A stretch of DNA of 47,094 bases from contig CACBQD010000014.1 in the NCBI GenBank assembly GCA_902541285.1, positions 1-47,094 of the forward strand, read 5' to 3'. Source of the stretch: an uncultured Pelagibacteraceae bacterium (GTDB lineage: Bacteria > Pseudomonadota > Alphaproteobacteria > Pelagibacterales > Pelagibacteraceae). Made by a program: the position numbers and the translations under genes. Below the pieces are notes generated by a model. That model was given only the letters and a program-made list of their open reading frames with translations. It was not told where the DNA came from and did no database searches. Positions 11,204 to 19,784 of the stretch are shown here, piece by piece (the first letter of the stretch is position 1; the number at the start of each line of letters is the position of its first letter).

Positions 11204-12040
11204 CTAGATTTCCAACTTTAAGTCTAAAGCATTCATTGAGTTAGTTAAAGATCCTATGGAAATTCTATCTACACCAGTAGAGGAAACGCTTTTAACATTC
11301 TTTAAATTTATTCCTCCAGATGCTTCAGTCTCATAAAATTTCCTAGACATTTTGACTGCTTTTTTTAAATTTTTTGAACTCATATTATCTAATAGAATTC
11401 TATCAAATTTTAGACCTAATATTCTCTTTAACTGGGATAAATTATCAACCTCCACTGTAATTTTTTTTCTTCCCTTATTTTTTATGGCTCTTTGAATTAA
11501 ATTTTCAAAATTTTTTTCAGAACTTATATGATTATCTTTTATTAAGTATTCGTCACTTAAATTAAATCTATGGTTTGTCCCACCACCTAATTTAACAGCA
11601 TATTTTTGGATTACTCTAAGATTTGGGATCGTTTTTCTTGTGCAGCATATTTTAGTTTTTTTTCCAACTTTTTTTACAAACATATTTGTTTTTGTTGCTA
11701 TTCCAGAAATATGAGAAACAAAGTTTAATGCTACTCTTTCACCAGTTAAAATATTCTTTAGGTCACCATCAATAGTCGCGACTATCTCACCTTTTTTAAT
11801 TCGAGATCCATCTTTTTTTTTATTTTTAAAATTTATTTTATTATCAACTAATTTAAATGTTTCCTTAGCAAATTCTATCCCACCTAAAATTCCATTTTGG
11901 TTACATATCATTTTAACTTTCTTTTTAATATTTTTATTAATTAGTTCTGAGGTAATATCGCCTGATGGATATAAGTCCTCATTTAAAGCTAATTTACATG
12001 AATATGTTATAAAATTTTTACTTAATTGAATTTTAGACAC
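11204..12040 (-). CDS. nadC: nicotinate-nucleotide diphosphorylase (quinolinate phosphoribosyltransferase)
   Basis: Converts quinolinate and phosphoribosyl diphosphate to nicotinate mononucleotide, with decarboxylation, in de novo NAD synthesis. The 278 residues carry TRKT (134-137), GGGTNHR (152-158) and KDNH (168-171), which bind quinolinate and the phosphoribosyl donor in this family, and a late VDRISIGSLTNS segment typical of the phosphate-binding end of the barrel. It lies five bases downstream of nadA and is almost surely cotranscribed with it. The usual third partner nadB is not next to them. Confidence 0.95.
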   Translation of the reverse strand: MSKIQLSKNFITYSCKLALNEDLYPSGDITSELINKNIKKKVKMICNQNGILGGIEFAKETFKLVDNKINFKNKKKDGSRIKKGEIVATIDGDLKNILTGERVALNFVSHISGIATKTNMFVKKVGKKTKICCTRKTIPNLRVIQKYAVKLGGGTNHRFNLSDEYLIKDNHISSEKNFENLIQRAIKNKGRKKITVEVDNLSQLKRILGLKFDRILLDNMSSKNLKKAVKMSRKFYETEASGGINLKNVKSVSSTGVDRISIGSLTNSMNALDLKLEI

Positions 12041-12045
12041 AGATT

Positions 12046-13035
12046 TTATCTGCCTATTTCTGCCATTCTCTCTACAGATTTTCTTGCTTTTTGAATTGTC
12101 TCATTATCCATTATTAATTCGTTAGTTTCATTTTCTAAACAATCTAATATTTTAGGCAAAGTAATTCTTTTCATATGAGGACATAGATTACACGGTCTAA
12201 TAAATTCAACATTTGGATTATCAATTTGGACATTATCGCTCATCGAACATTCTGTGACCATCATAACTTTTTTTGGTTGATTATCTCTCACATATTTAAT
12301 CATTCCACTTGTAGAACCTGCAAAATCAGATGCTTGTATTACATCAGGAGGACATTCAGGGTGTGCTATTATTTTTATGCCTGGATTAGCTTTTCTAATA
12401 TCATTAATTTCTTGATCATTGAATTGTTCATGCACTTCACAAGTTCCCTTCCAAGAAATAATTTCAATATCAGTTTGTGATGCTACATATTTAGCTAAAA
12501 AATCATCAGGTAAAAATATTACTTTTTTTACTCCTAATGACTCTACAATTTTTACTGCATTTGCAGATGTACAGCAAACATCAGTTTCTGCTTTAACGTC
12601 AGCAGATGTATTTACATACGAGACAACTGGAACACCAGGATATTGTTTTTTTAGATTTCTAACATCATCACCCGTTATAGATGATGAGAGTGAACAGCCT
12701 GCTTTCATATCTGGTAGTAAAACTTTTTTTTCAGGACTCATTAATTTTGCAGTTTCAGCCATAAAATGAACACCGCACATTACAATTATATCTGCTTTTG
12801 TTTTTGCAGCCTCTACTGCTAATGCTAAAGAATCTGCAGAAAAATCTGAAATGCCGTGATAAATTTCTGGTGTTTGATAATTGTGAGCAAGAATTACTGC
12901 GTTCTTTTCTTTTTTTAATTTATTAATTTTATAAATATATGGTGCATGAGTAGCCCATTCTATCTCAGGAATTTTTTTTGATACTTTGTTATAAATTGAG
13001 TTTGTTGCTTTTTTTATTTCACTAGTAAATTCCAT
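12046..13035 (-). CDS. nadA: quinolinate synthase
   Basis: Condenses iminoaspartate with dihydroxyacetone phosphate to quinolinate using an oxygen-sensitive [4Fe-4S] cluster. The 329 residues contain three cysteines with the family spacing (Cys114 in KAGCSLSS, Cys199 in GTCEVHEQF, Cys285 in CNLCPHMKR; intervals 85 and 86), as well as the HNYQTPEI and MCGVHFMAETAK signatures. The ATG at 13035 gives a normal N-terminus. First gene of a two-gene operon with nadC; divergent from tRNA-Leu with 58 bases between them. No riboswitch-like leader is possible in that space. Confidence 0.96.
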   Translation of the reverse strand: MEFTSEIKKATNSIYNKVSKKIPEIEWATHAPYIYKINKLKKEKNAVILAHNYQTPEIYHGISDFSADSLALAVEAAKTKADIIVMCGVHFMAETAKLMSPEKKVLLPDMKAGCSLSSSITGDDVRNLKKQYPGVPVVSYVNTSADVKAETDVCCTSANAVKIVESLGVKKVIFLPDDFLAKYVASQTDIEIISWKGTCEVHEQFNDQEINDIRKANPGIKIIAHPECPPDVIQASDFAGSTSGMIKYVRDNQPKKVMMVTECSMSDNVQIDNPNVEFIRPCNLCPHMKRITLPKILDCLENETNELIMDNETIQKARKSVERMAEIGR

Positions 13036-13052
13036 AAAAAAAACTTATCAAC

Positions 13053-13081
13053 TTGAAATAGAATTGTCATTCATTTAATCT
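13053..13081 (+). promoter_or_regulatory. promoter of tRNA-Leu
   Basis: TTGAAA at 13053-13058 and TAATCT at 13076-13081 are separated by 17 bases, a near-consensus housekeeping promoter. The predicted start at about 13088 lies six bases before the mature tRNA 5' end, so the precursor leader would be very short. Confidence 0.6.
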
Positions 13082-13093
13082 GCCGCATAACAT

Positions 13094-13179
13094 GCGGTCA
13101 TGCTGAAACTGGTAGACAGGCACGGTTGAGGGCCGTGTGGGCCTAGCCCATGAGAGTTCGAGTCTCTCTGACCGCACCA
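13094..13179 (+). tRNA. tRNA-Leu (anticodon GAG)
   Basis: Complete 86-base cloverleaf with an encoded CCA end. The acceptor stem pairs GCGGTCA (13094-13100) with TGACCGC (13169-13175), followed by discriminator A and CCA. The anticodon stem CACGG/CCGTG closes a seven-base loop TTGAGGG with anticodon GAG at 13128-13130, reading CUC and CUU leucine codons. A long variable arm (GGGCCTAGCCC) and the D-loop GG fit a class II leucine tRNA. The T stem is GAGAG/CTCTC with a TTCGAGT loop. It faces the 3' end of ssrA, about 15 bases away. Confidence 0.97.
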
Positions 13180-13250
13180 AAAACAAATATTTATTAAGGG
13201 GCGTTCTGTTGCCAGGTGCCCCAAACCCCGTAACTTAATTAATAAATTAA

Positions 13251-13280
13251 TTAAGCTGCAAGTGCGTAACTTTCGTTAGC
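13251..13280 (-). other. tmRNA proteolysis-tag reading frame
   Basis: Read on the minus strand, codons from 13280 down to 13254 give ANESYALAA, followed by TAA at 13251-13253. The YALAA end is the classic degron recognised by ClpXP and related proteases. The resume codon is taken as GCT at 13278-13280 by analogy with other tags; one or two codons of uncertainty remain. Confidence 0.9.
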
Positions 13281-13374
13281 ATTTATAAATTAGCCCTTCA
13301 CGGTGGAACAATACCGAACGAAAGAATAACTTTTAGTCATCCGTCGATCCTAATTCACCCCCATAAGTTGAAAA

Positions 13375-13440
13375 TGGTGGAGGTGGTGGGTACTGCCCCC
13401 ACGTCCGTAATGGTTATTACGAAATTCGTTTATCGTCATA
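13375..13440 (-). ncRNA. tmRNA acceptor piece
   Basis: Upstream half of the permuted gene. It contains the T arm with an unusual GGCAGTA loop instead of the TTCRANY tRNA loop, the 3' half of the acceptor stem and an encoded CCA. Two small hairpins precede it: one around ACGAATTTCGT and one with arms GTAAT/ATTAC. The 5' boundary at 13440 is an estimate, placed just after the hairpin at 13441-13454. Confidence 0.8.
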
Positions 13441-13488
13441 GTTGGAAAACCAACATTAATAATATAAAACCAAATTCAACAGATTCAA
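13441..13488 (-). promoter_or_regulatory. ssrA promoter and 5' leader hairpin
   Basis: On the minus strand TTGAAT (complement at 13483-13488) and TATTAT (complement at 13459-13464) are separated by 18 bases, predicting a start near 13452. Immediately downstream is a perfect hairpin GTTGG-TTTT-CCAAC (13441-13454), which would form the 5' leader removed in maturation. This promoter occupies the whole region before the divergent thyX. Confidence 0.55.
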
Positions 13489-13498
13489 TAAATTATTC

Positions 13499-14446
13499 AT
13501 GAAGTTAACTGACGAACAAATAAAAGAAATAAAAGACCAGCAATCTCAGCAAAATTCTACAAAAAGAGTAACAGTCCCAGAACTTGAAAAAATTCTATAC
13601 GATGCAATTCCAATATTGGACCACGGTTTTATAAGAGTTGTTGATTATATGGGTGATGATACCTCCGTAGTTCAATCAGCGAGAGTTTCTTATGGAAAAG
13701 GCACAAAAAAAGTTTCAACAGATGCTGGTTTAATAAAATATTTGATGAGACATTGGCACAGCACTCCTTTTGAAATGTGTGAAATAAAATATCATGTAAA
13801 GCTACCTATATTTATAGCAAGACAATGGATTAGACATAGAACAGCAAATGTAAATGAATATTCTGCAAGATACTCGATTTTAGATAAAGAATTTTATCTG
13901 CCAGAGCCGCAACATCTTGCTGCTCAATCACAGAGCAATAGACAAGGTAGAGGTGATATTTTAGATGGAGAAAAAGCAAAAAAAGTTTTGAATTTATTAA
14001 AAGGAGATGCTGAACAAACTTATAATAATTATGAAACTATGCTTAACGAGAGATATGATGGATCAACTATAGATGAAAATACCGTAGGTTTAGCAAGAGA
14101 GCTTGCTAGAATGAACTTAACACTAAATACTTACACACAATGGTATTGGAAAACAGATTTATTAAATCTGATGAATTTTTTGAGACTCAGAGCAGATCAT
14201 CATGCTCAGTACGAGATTAGAGCTTACGCAGATGCTATGCTTGATACTGTAAAAAAATGGGTACCAATAACTTATGAAGCTTTTATGGATTATAGGGTTG
14301 GTGGAACCGAAGTTTCTGCAAAAGGAAAATTTATTATTCAAAAACTTATAAAAGGTGAAAATGTTTCTATCGATGACACAGGTTTATCGAAAAGGGAATG
14401 GAACGAACTTATGGAAGCATTTGATCTTAAAGATAAGTTGATTTAA
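13499..14446 (+). CDS. thyX: FAD-dependent thymidylate synthase
   Basis: Makes dTMP from dUMP with methylenetetrahydrofolate and reduced FAD. The 315 residues contain the ThyX signature: RHR at 112-114 followed by NEYSARYS at 119-126. The conserved block [11 protein letters not shown] (60-70) supports the call. The N-terminal 30 residues before the core are polar and not diagnostic. The start is at ATG 13499, only about 50 bases from the oppositely read ssrA start. The last 20 bases overlap the end of the convergent mrp gene. Presence of ThyX suggests, but does not prove, that the organism lacks thyA. Confidence 0.96.
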   Translation: MKLTDEQIKEIKDQQSQQNSTKRVTVPELEKILYDAIPILDHGFIRVVDYMGDDTSVVQSARVSYGKGTKKVSTDAGLIKYLMRHWHSTPFEMCEIKYHVKLPIFIARQWIRHRTANVNEYSARYSILDKEFYLPEPQHLAAQSQSNRQGRGDILDGEKAKKVLNLLKGDAEQTYNNYETMLNERYDGSTIDENTVGLARELARMNLTLNTYTQWYWKTDLLNLMNFLRLRADHHAQYEIRAYADAMLDTVKKWVPITYEAFMDYRVGGTEVSAKGKFIIQKLIKGENVSIDDTGLSKREWNELMEAFDLKDKLI

Positions 14447-15251
14447 TCTTTTCAGCAAACTTAAAATATATTTTAGATATCTCATGCTCTGGTTTACTTT
14501 CAACAATAGGTGAACCTAAATCTCCTTGTTTTCCAACTTCTGGATCAATTGGTATTTCACCTAGAAAATTTTTTTTAAATTCATCTGCAGTCTTTTTGAC
14601 ACCACCTTCACCGAAAATTGCATATTTTTTTCCATCATCTCCAATGAAATGACTCATATTATCTATAAGTCCTAATATTTTTACTTTTAGTTTATCAAAC
14701 ATCCTAATTCCACGTTTTACATCCTGTAAGGCTATTTCTTGTGGTGTAGATATAATAATTACCCCATCCAAGTTAATTTCTTGTGCAAAAGTCAATTGTG
14801 TATCTCCAGTTCCTGGCGGCATATCAACAATTAAAAAATCTAAATTTTCCCACAAAACTTTTTGAGTAAAGGTTTTTATCGCAGAAATTACCATTGGACC
14901 CCGCCAAATCATTGGTGTTTGCTCTTCTGTTAAAAAACCTATGGACATACATTGAATTCCATATTTTAAAATTGGCTTTAATTTTTGTCCGTCACTTTCA
15001 GGCTTTTCATTTATTGAGAATAATTTTGGCAATGATGGTCCATATATATCTGCGTCAAGCAAACCAACATTTAAGTCCATTTTTTTTAATGCCAAAGCTA
15101 GATTAGAGGCAAATGTTGACTTTCCTACTCCTCCTTTTGCACTTGATATTGCAATTGTAAACTTTGTTCCAATAATTGGGTTTCGTCTGAAGGTTTTTGG
15201 CTCAGTTTTTGCCTTTGTTGTGTCACTAAAACCTACTTTTTTTTGATCCAT
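14427..15251 (-). CDS. mrp: Mrp/ApbC-family P-loop ATPase (iron-sulfur cluster carrier type)
   Basis: ATP-dependent carrier thought to deliver iron-sulfur clusters. The 274 residues show the deviant Walker A motif KGGVGKST (about 39-46), [12 protein letters not shown], and the switch region [17 protein letters not shown]. The usual N-terminal MIP18/DUF59 domain is absent: only about 30 residues precede the ATPase core. In the place where Mrp/Nbp35 proteins often carry CxxC (after ENMS) this protein has [18 protein letters not shown] with no cysteine. I recall similar cysteine-free versions in other alphaproteobacteria, so this may be lineage-typical. Divergent from hflK with 54 bases between; overlaps the thyX end by 20 bases. 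Confidence 0.92.
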   Translation of the reverse strand: MDQKKVGFSDTTKAKTEPKTFRRNPIIGTKFTIAISSAKGGVGKSTFASNLALALKKMDLNVGLLDADIYGPSLPKLFSINEKPESDGQKLKPILKYGIQCMSIGFLTEEQTPMIWRGPMVISAIKTFTQKVLWENLDFLIVDMPPGTGDTQLTFAQEINLDGVIIISTPQEIALQDVKRGIRMFDKLKVKILGLIDNMSHFIGDDGKKYAIFGEGGVKKTADEFKKNFLGEIPIDPEVGKQGDLGSPIVESKPEHEISKIYFKFAEKIKSTYL

Positions 15252-15265
15252 AATTTACCATTATC

Positions 15266-15293
15266 TTGTTTTTACTAATAAAGACACTATATA
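15266..15293 (+). promoter_or_regulatory. putative hflK promoter
   Basis: TTGTTT (15266-15271) and TATATA (15288-15293) with a 16-base spacer predict a start near 15300, about six bases before the hflK ATG at 15306. There would be no room for a ribosome-binding site. Confidence 0.4.
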
Positions 15294-15305
15294 GAGTGAC
15301 GTATT

Positions 15306-16397
15306 ATGAGTGATTTTAGAAATCAAAGCCCTTGGGGAACACCTCCAGGAGGTGGTGGTAGTGGAAATGGTGGATTTAGAAAAGGTCCTACACCCCCAAA
15401 TATTGATGAAGTTATAAGTAAACTACAATCAATAATAAATAAATTTTTAGGTGGCGGTAAAGGCGGTGCTAAGCCAATAATAATTGGTCTAATAATTCTC
15501 CTAATTGTTTGGACTTTAAGTGGTCTTTATAGAGTTTTACCTGATGAACAAGGCGTTGTATTAAGATTTGGAAAATTTGTTAAAACTACTCAACCTGGAT
15601 TAAATTATCATCTTCCTTTTCCGATTGAGAATGTACTAACCCCTAAGGTTACAAAAGTTAATAGAATGGATATTGGATTTAGGTCAGAAAGAGATAGCGG
15701 ATTTTCCTCAGGCGGTGTTGCAGATGTTCCAGAAGAAAGTTTAATGTTAACAGGTGATGAAAATATAGTTAACATAGATTTTTCTGTATTTTGGGTAATT
15801 AAAGATGCTGGTAATTTTTTATTCAAAATTCAAGATCCAGAAGGAACAGTTAAAGCAGCTGCTGAAACAGCGATGAGAGAGGTTATTGCACGATCTGATA
15901 TTCAACCAATTCTGACTGAAGGTAGATCTCTCATAGAAGCTGATACTCAAGAAATAATTCAAAAAATTTTAGATGAATACACAAGTGGAATTCAAATTAC
16001 ACAAGTTCAAACTCAAAAAGCTGATCCACCAGACCAAGTTATTGATGCTTTCAGAGATGTCCAAGCAGCAAGAGCGGATATGGAAAGATCTAAAAACGAA
16101 GCAGAAGCATATGCCAATGATGTAATACCAAGAGCACGAGGTGAAGCAGCGAAAATTCTACAGGCGGCGGAAGCTTATAAGAAAGAAGTTGTTGCTAAGG
16201 CAGAAGGAGAAGCAAGTAGATTTTTATCAATTTATAATGAGTATGCAAAAGCAAAAAAAGTAACTCAAGAAAGAATGTATCTTGAGACAATGGAAGAAGT
16301 ATTAGCTGATATTAATAAAATAATAATCGACAAAAATTCAGGTGAAGGTGTAGTACCATATCTGCCATTACAAGAATTAAAGACAGGAACTAATTAA
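15306..16397 (+). CDS. hflK: FtsH protease modulator HflK
   Basis: SPFH/prohibitin-family membrane protein that with HflC forms a large cage around FtsH and limits its access to membrane substrates. The 363 residues begin with a glycine- and proline-rich cytoplasmic tail (WGTPPGGGGSGNGG), then one membrane segment (about 57-74, PIIIGLIILLIVWTLSGL), then the periplasmic SPFH domain starting YRVLPDEQGVVLRFGKF, and a long alanine/glutamate-rich helix (RARGEAAKILQAAEAYKKEV). The organisation is standard. hflC follows after one base, and DUF2065 and degP continue the operon. Confidence 0.96.
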   Translation: MSDFRNQSPWGTPPGGGGSGNGGFRKGPTPPNIDEVISKLQSIINKFLGGGKGGAKPIIIGLIILLIVWTLSGLYRVLPDEQGVVLRFGKFVKTTQPGLNYHLPFPIENVLTPKVTKVNRMDIGFRSERDSGFSSGGVADVPEESLMLTGDENIVNIDFSVFWVIKDAGNFLFKIQDPEGTVKAAAETAMREVIARSDIQPILTEGRSLIEADTQEIIQKILDEYTSGIQITQVQTQKADPPDQVIDAFRDVQAARADMERSKNEAEAYANDVIPRARGEAAKILQAAEAYKKEVVAKAEGEASRFLSIYNEYAKAKKVTQERMYLETMEEVLADINKIIIDKNSGEGVVPYLPLQELKTGTN

Positions 16398-16398
16398 A

Positions 16399-17268
16399 AT
16401 GAAAGCTGGAAAATTTTTATTACCAATAATAATACTAATCGCTGCAACAATTTACTTTTCAGTTTTTATAGTAAAAGAGGTTAATCAAGCCATAGTACTT
16501 CAATTTGGTGATCCTAAAAGAATTATATCAAAACCAGGAATTAATTTTAAAATTCCATTCATACAAAACGTTGTATTCTTAGATAAAAGAATTTTAAATC
16601 TTGATACACCACCGGAAGAAGTAATTGCATCAGATCAAAAAAGACTTATCGTCGATGCCTTTGCAAGATTTCAAATAATTGATCCATTAAAGTTTTATAT
16701 ATCTGTTGGAAATGAAAGAGTTGCAAGATCGAGATTAGCAACAATTATAAATTCTAGAATAAGAAACGTGCTTGGTCAACAAGAACTTCAAACACTTTTA
16801 TCAGAAGACAGAACAAAACAAATGTCTTTAATTCAAGAGGGCGTAAATAATGAAGCTGAGAATTTTGGTATTAGTATAGTAGATGTAAGAATTAAAAGAG
16901 CAGATCTTCCTCAAGCAAATAGTGATGCAATTTTTAGAAGAATGCAAACTGAAAGGGAAAGAGAAGCAAAAGAATTTAGAGCAAAAGGTGCAGAGATGGC
17001 AGTAACAATTACCTCAACTGCTGATAAAGAAGTAACAGTTATACTTGCAGATGCACAGAAAAAGTCTGAGATTATGAAAGGAGAAGGTGATGGTTTGAAG
17101 AACAAAATTTTTGCAGATGCCTTCGGACAAGATCCTGAATTTTTCGCATTTTATAGAGCTATGCAAGCATATCAAAAAGCTCTAATAGGCGGTGAGACTT
17201 CAATGATACTTTCACCAGACAGTGAATTTTTTAAATTTTTCGGAAATATTGATCAAAAAGTAGAGTAA
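16399..17268 (+). CDS. hflC: FtsH protease modulator HflC
   Basis: Partner of HflK in the FtsH-regulating membrane complex. The 289 residues have an N-terminal membrane anchor (about 5-24), the SPFH start VNQAIVLQFGDPKRI, the family block EVIASDQKRLIVDAFARFQI, and a helical tail with REREAKEFRAKGAEM and a long coiled-coil-like region. Length and layout are typical. It lies one base after hflK and five bases before the DUF2065 gene. Confidence 0.96.
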   Translation: MKAGKFLLPIIILIAATIYFSVFIVKEVNQAIVLQFGDPKRIISKPGINFKIPFIQNVVFLDKRILNLDTPPEEVIASDQKRLIVDAFARFQIIDPLKFYISVGNERVARSRLATIINSRIRNVLGQQELQTLLSEDRTKQMSLIQEGVNNEAENFGISIVDVRIKRADLPQANSDAIFRRMQTEREREAKEFRAKGAEMAVTITSTADKEVTVILADAQKKSEIMKGEGDGLKNKIFADAFGQDPEFFAFYRAMQAYQKALIGGETSMILSPDSEFFKFFGNIDQKVE

Positions 17269-17273
17269 ATTAA

Positions 17274-17459
17274 ATGAGAGAATTGATCATTGCATTTGGT
17301 CTTTTCCTTTTTATTGAAGGTATTCTTTACGCCATATTTCCATCAAAAATGAAAAATATGATAATGAAATTAAAAGAAGCCACTGACAATCAACTAAGAA
17401 CTGGTGGATTAGTATTTGCAGTGATTGGATTTTTTATTATTTGGTACTTAAAAAGATGA
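17274..17459 (+). CDS. DUF2065 small membrane protein
   Basis: 61-residue protein with two membrane segments (about 2-20 and 43-59) and a short polar loop of basic and acidic residues between them, matching DUF2065, a family repeatedly found beside hflKC in proteobacteria. Its function is not established; context suggests membrane protein quality control. The stop codon TGA overlaps the ATG of degP in the arrangement ATGA, which implies translational coupling. Confidence 0.88.
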   Translation: MRELIIAFGLFLFIEGILYAIFPSKMKNMIMKLKEATDNQLRTGGLVFAVIGFFIIWYLKR

Positions 17460-18859
17460 GATTCATAAAGATATTATTACTAATATTATTTTCAATTAAT
17501 ATTCAAAATACTTCCAGCGCAGCAAATATGCCTGCGTCTTTTGCAGATCTAGCTGAAAAATTAATGCCGTCAGTGGTAAATATCTCGACTACAACAACTA
17601 TAACAACAAGGTCCAACCCATTTCCATTTGAATTTCCCCCAGGGTCTCCTTTTGAAGATATGTTTAAAGATTATGGAACTCCTCAAAAGAGACAGACAAG
17701 TGCACTTGGATCAGGGTTTATTATTGATGAAAAAGGAATTGTTATTACAAACAACCATGTAATCCAAGGTGCAGAAGATGTTTTTGTTAGAGTTAACGGT
17801 GAAAAAAATATAAAGGCAAAAGTAATTGGAGCTGATCCTGGTATGGATTTGGCAGTTCTTCAAATAGAATCGGATCAGACATTTATCCCAGTTAAATTTG
17901 GAGACTCTGATACTGCAAGAATTGGTGATTGGGTTATAGCAATTGGGAATCCATTTGGCTTAGGTGGAACAGTAACCGCAGGAATAATCTCTGCAAGAAA
18001 CAGAAGTATCGGTCTTTCTAGATATGAAGACTATATTCAAACTGATGCATCTATAAACCAAGGTAATTCAGGAGGTCCATTGTTTAACATGAATGGTGAT
18101 GTAGTTGGAATTAATACTGCAATATTAGGTCAATCGGGTTCAATTGGAATTGGTTTTGCAATTCCTTCCAACAGTGCACAAAAAGTAATCAATCAATTAA
18201 TTGAATTTGGTGAAACTAAAAGAGGATGGCTAGGTGTAAGAATCCAAACGGTAACAAAAGACATTGCAGATGTTGAAAAATTAGATGAACCAAGAGGAGC
18301 ACTTGTTGCTAGTGTGGCTGAAAATAGTCCATCAGATAAAGGAGGAATTAAAGCTGGAGACATAATTTTAGAATTTGATGGTAGAAAAATTAATGAAATG
18401 AGTGAACTTCCTAGAATAGTTGCAGAAACTGAAGTTGGAAAAAAAGTTAAACTCAAAGTGTGGAGAAATAAACGTGAAATAACAAAAGAAATTATACTTG
18501 GAAGACTGGAAACATCTGAAGATTTTAAATCTCAAGGTTTAGTTACAGAGAAACCTAAAGAAGATGTAATAGATGGTTTAAAAATAAAAGTGAGATTATT
18601 GACTAAAGATGACATTAAAGAGAGAAATTTACCAAAAAATACTACAGGATTAGTTATCACAGAAATCGATAAAGACAGTCCAGTTAATTATCTTCAAGTA
18701 AATAATATTATTGTTGAAGCACAAAAGAAAAAAATCAACACCATTGGAGATCTAGATAATATTGTGAAACTAGCCCTAAAAGGTAATGATAAAAGTTTAC
18801 TTATTGCAATTTACAATAACAATAACCAAAGAAGATATATTGGTGTTAAATTAAATTAA
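17456..18859 (+). CDS. degP: periplasmic serine protease, DegP/HtrA family
   Basis: Periplasmic protease/chaperone that removes misfolded envelope proteins. The start chosen is ATG 17456 (467 residues), which overlaps the previous stop and begins directly with the signal peptide (RFIKILLLILFSIN, likely cut near SSA-AN); a TTG at 17441 would add five residues and is less likely. The catalytic triad is visible: His101 in NNHVI, Asp131 in GMDLAV and Ser205 in GNSGGP. Two PDZ domains follow, one beginning about RGWLGVRIQ and one in the last 90 residues. Operon with hflK-hflC-DUF2065; miaA begins within its stop codon. Confidence 0.95.
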   Translation: MRFIKILLLILFSINIQNTSSAANMPASFADLAEKLMPSVVNISTTTTITTRSNPFPFEFPPGSPFEDMFKDYGTPQKRQTSALGSGFIIDEKGIVITNNHVIQGAEDVFVRVNGEKNIKAKVIGADPGMDLAVLQIESDQTFIPVKFGDSDTARIGDWVIAIGNPFGLGGTVTAGIISARNRSIGLSRYEDYIQTDASINQGNSGGPLFNMNGDVVGINTAILGQSGSIGIGFAIPSNSAQKVINQLIEFGETKRGWLGVRIQTVTKDIADVEKLDEPRGALVASVAENSPSDKGGIKAGDIILEFDGRKINEMSELPRIVAETEVGKKVKLKVWRNKREITKEIILGRLETSEDFKSQGLVTEKPKEDVIDGLKIKVRLLTKDDIKERNLPKNTTGLVITEIDKDSPVNYLQVNNIIVEAQKKKINTIGDLDNIVKLALKGNDKSLLIAIYNNNNQRRYIGVKLN

Positions 18860-19779
18860 TGGACTTAAAGTCCAAAATAATTCTTATTTCAGGACCAACC
18901 GCATCAGGTAAATCAAAATTTGCTATTCAGCTTGCAAAAAAAGTCAATGGTGAAGTAATAAACGCAGATAGTATGCAAATATTTAAAGAATTAAAAATTC
19001 TTACAGCAAGGCCACAGCGAAATGATTTAAAAAATATAAAACATCATTTATATGGATTTAAAAGTGTAAAGGACAATTATTCTACAGGAAACTGGCTTAA
19101 AGATGCCAAGAAAAAAATTAATAATATTAAGAAAAAGAATAAAATTCCAATCCTTGTTGGTGGCACTGGTTTATATTTTAAAGCACTTATTGATGGCATA
19201 GTTAAAATTCCTGATATTCCATTTATTATTCGAAACAGAATAAGAAAAAAACAATCAAAAATAGGACAAACTAAATTTTATTCTGCGCTTGTTAAATTAG
19301 ACCCACTTTGCAAAAAAAAAATTAATAAAAATGATACACAAAGATCAATAAGAGCCTATGAAGTCAAAAAATTTACAAATAAATCTTTGTTTGATTGGTA
19401 CAGTGAAACTTACTCTGATTTTAATCAGGACAGCTTTATAAAGCTACATATCGATTATCCTAGAGAGAAGTTAATAGAAAGAATTTCTATAAGAACAAAT
19501 GAAATGTTAAGAGATGGAGCAATAAAAGAGGCTAAGAGGTTTTATAAATTAAGAGTAAAGAAAGATTTATCATCTAATAAAGTTATTGGTCTAAGTGAGA
19601 TTAAAGAATATCTCGAGAAAAGAATAGACCTTACTGAATTGAAAGAAAAAATATCAATAAAAACAAGGCAATATGCTAAGAGACAGTCCACTTGGGCAAG
19701 AGGACAAATGTCTGATTGGCAAAAAATAAAATTTAATACTCTAAAATCATATTTAAAAAAAATTCCTAAATCAGCATAG
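18859..19779 (+). CDS. miaA: tRNA dimethylallyltransferase
   Basis: Transfers the dimethylallyl group to A37 of tRNAs reading UNN codons. The 306 residues start at an ATG that shares one base with the degP stop. The P-loop GPTASGKSK lies near residues 9-17, followed by INADSMQIFK and ARP, the DMAPP-site and zone signatures, then VGGTGLYFKAL and, near the C-terminus, TRQYAKRQSTWARGQ, all typical of MiaA. Last gene of the hflK operon; a promoter for ilvB begins right after it. Confidence 0.95.
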   Translation: MDLKSKIILISGPTASGKSKFAIQLAKKVNGEVINADSMQIFKELKILTARPQRNDLKNIKHHLYGFKSVKDNYSTGNWLKDAKKKINNIKKKNKIPILVGGTGLYFKALIDGIVKIPDIPFIIRNRIRKKQSKIGQTKFYSALVKLDPLCKKKINKNDTQRSIRAYEVKKFTNKSLFDWYSETYSDFNQDSFIKLHIDYPREKLIERISIRTNEMLRDGAIKEAKRFYKLRVKKDLSSNKVIGLSEIKEYLEKRIDLTELKEKISIKTRQYAKRQSTWARGQMSDWQKIKFNTLKSYLKKIPKSA

Positions 19780-19784
19780 ATTGC

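Larger units (their letters stand above)
13198..13440 (-). ncRNA. ssrA: two-piece (circularly permuted) transfer-messenger RNA
   Basis: On the minus strand the order is acceptor piece first, coding piece second. The acceptor piece ends in CACCTCC-A-CCA (CCA complement at 13375-13377); its T stem GTGGG/CCCAC closes the loop GGCAGTA. After a 12-base spacer (13363-13374) the coding piece begins GGGGGTGAATTAGGATCGAC at 13362. Its first seven bases pair with CACCTCC (one G-U), rebuilding the tRNA-like acceptor stem from two RNAs. The coding piece carries a tag frame ending YALAA and a GC-rich pseudoknot ending with CCCC at 13198. Both outer ends are approximate. tmRNA with SmpB rescues stalled ribosomes. 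Split permuted tmRNA is the rule in alphaproteobacteria. A U-rich run at about 13179-13187 could end transcription. Confidence 0.93.

Noticed and set aside
12226..12769. Two long plus-strand frames (84 and 116 codons) opposite nadA
   Set aside because: They lie wholly inside a confidently identified gene, show no recognisable domain, and have shadow-frame composition.
13441..13454. GTTGG-AAAA-CCAAC hairpin as a terminator
   Set aside because: No T tract follows on the plus strand, and on the minus strand it lies just after the predicted ssrA start, so a tmRNA precursor leader is more likely.
17441..17455. TTG start giving degP five extra residues
   Set aside because: The ATG at 17456 overlaps the previous stop as ATGA and begins directly at the basic-hydrophobic signal peptide, so it is the better start.
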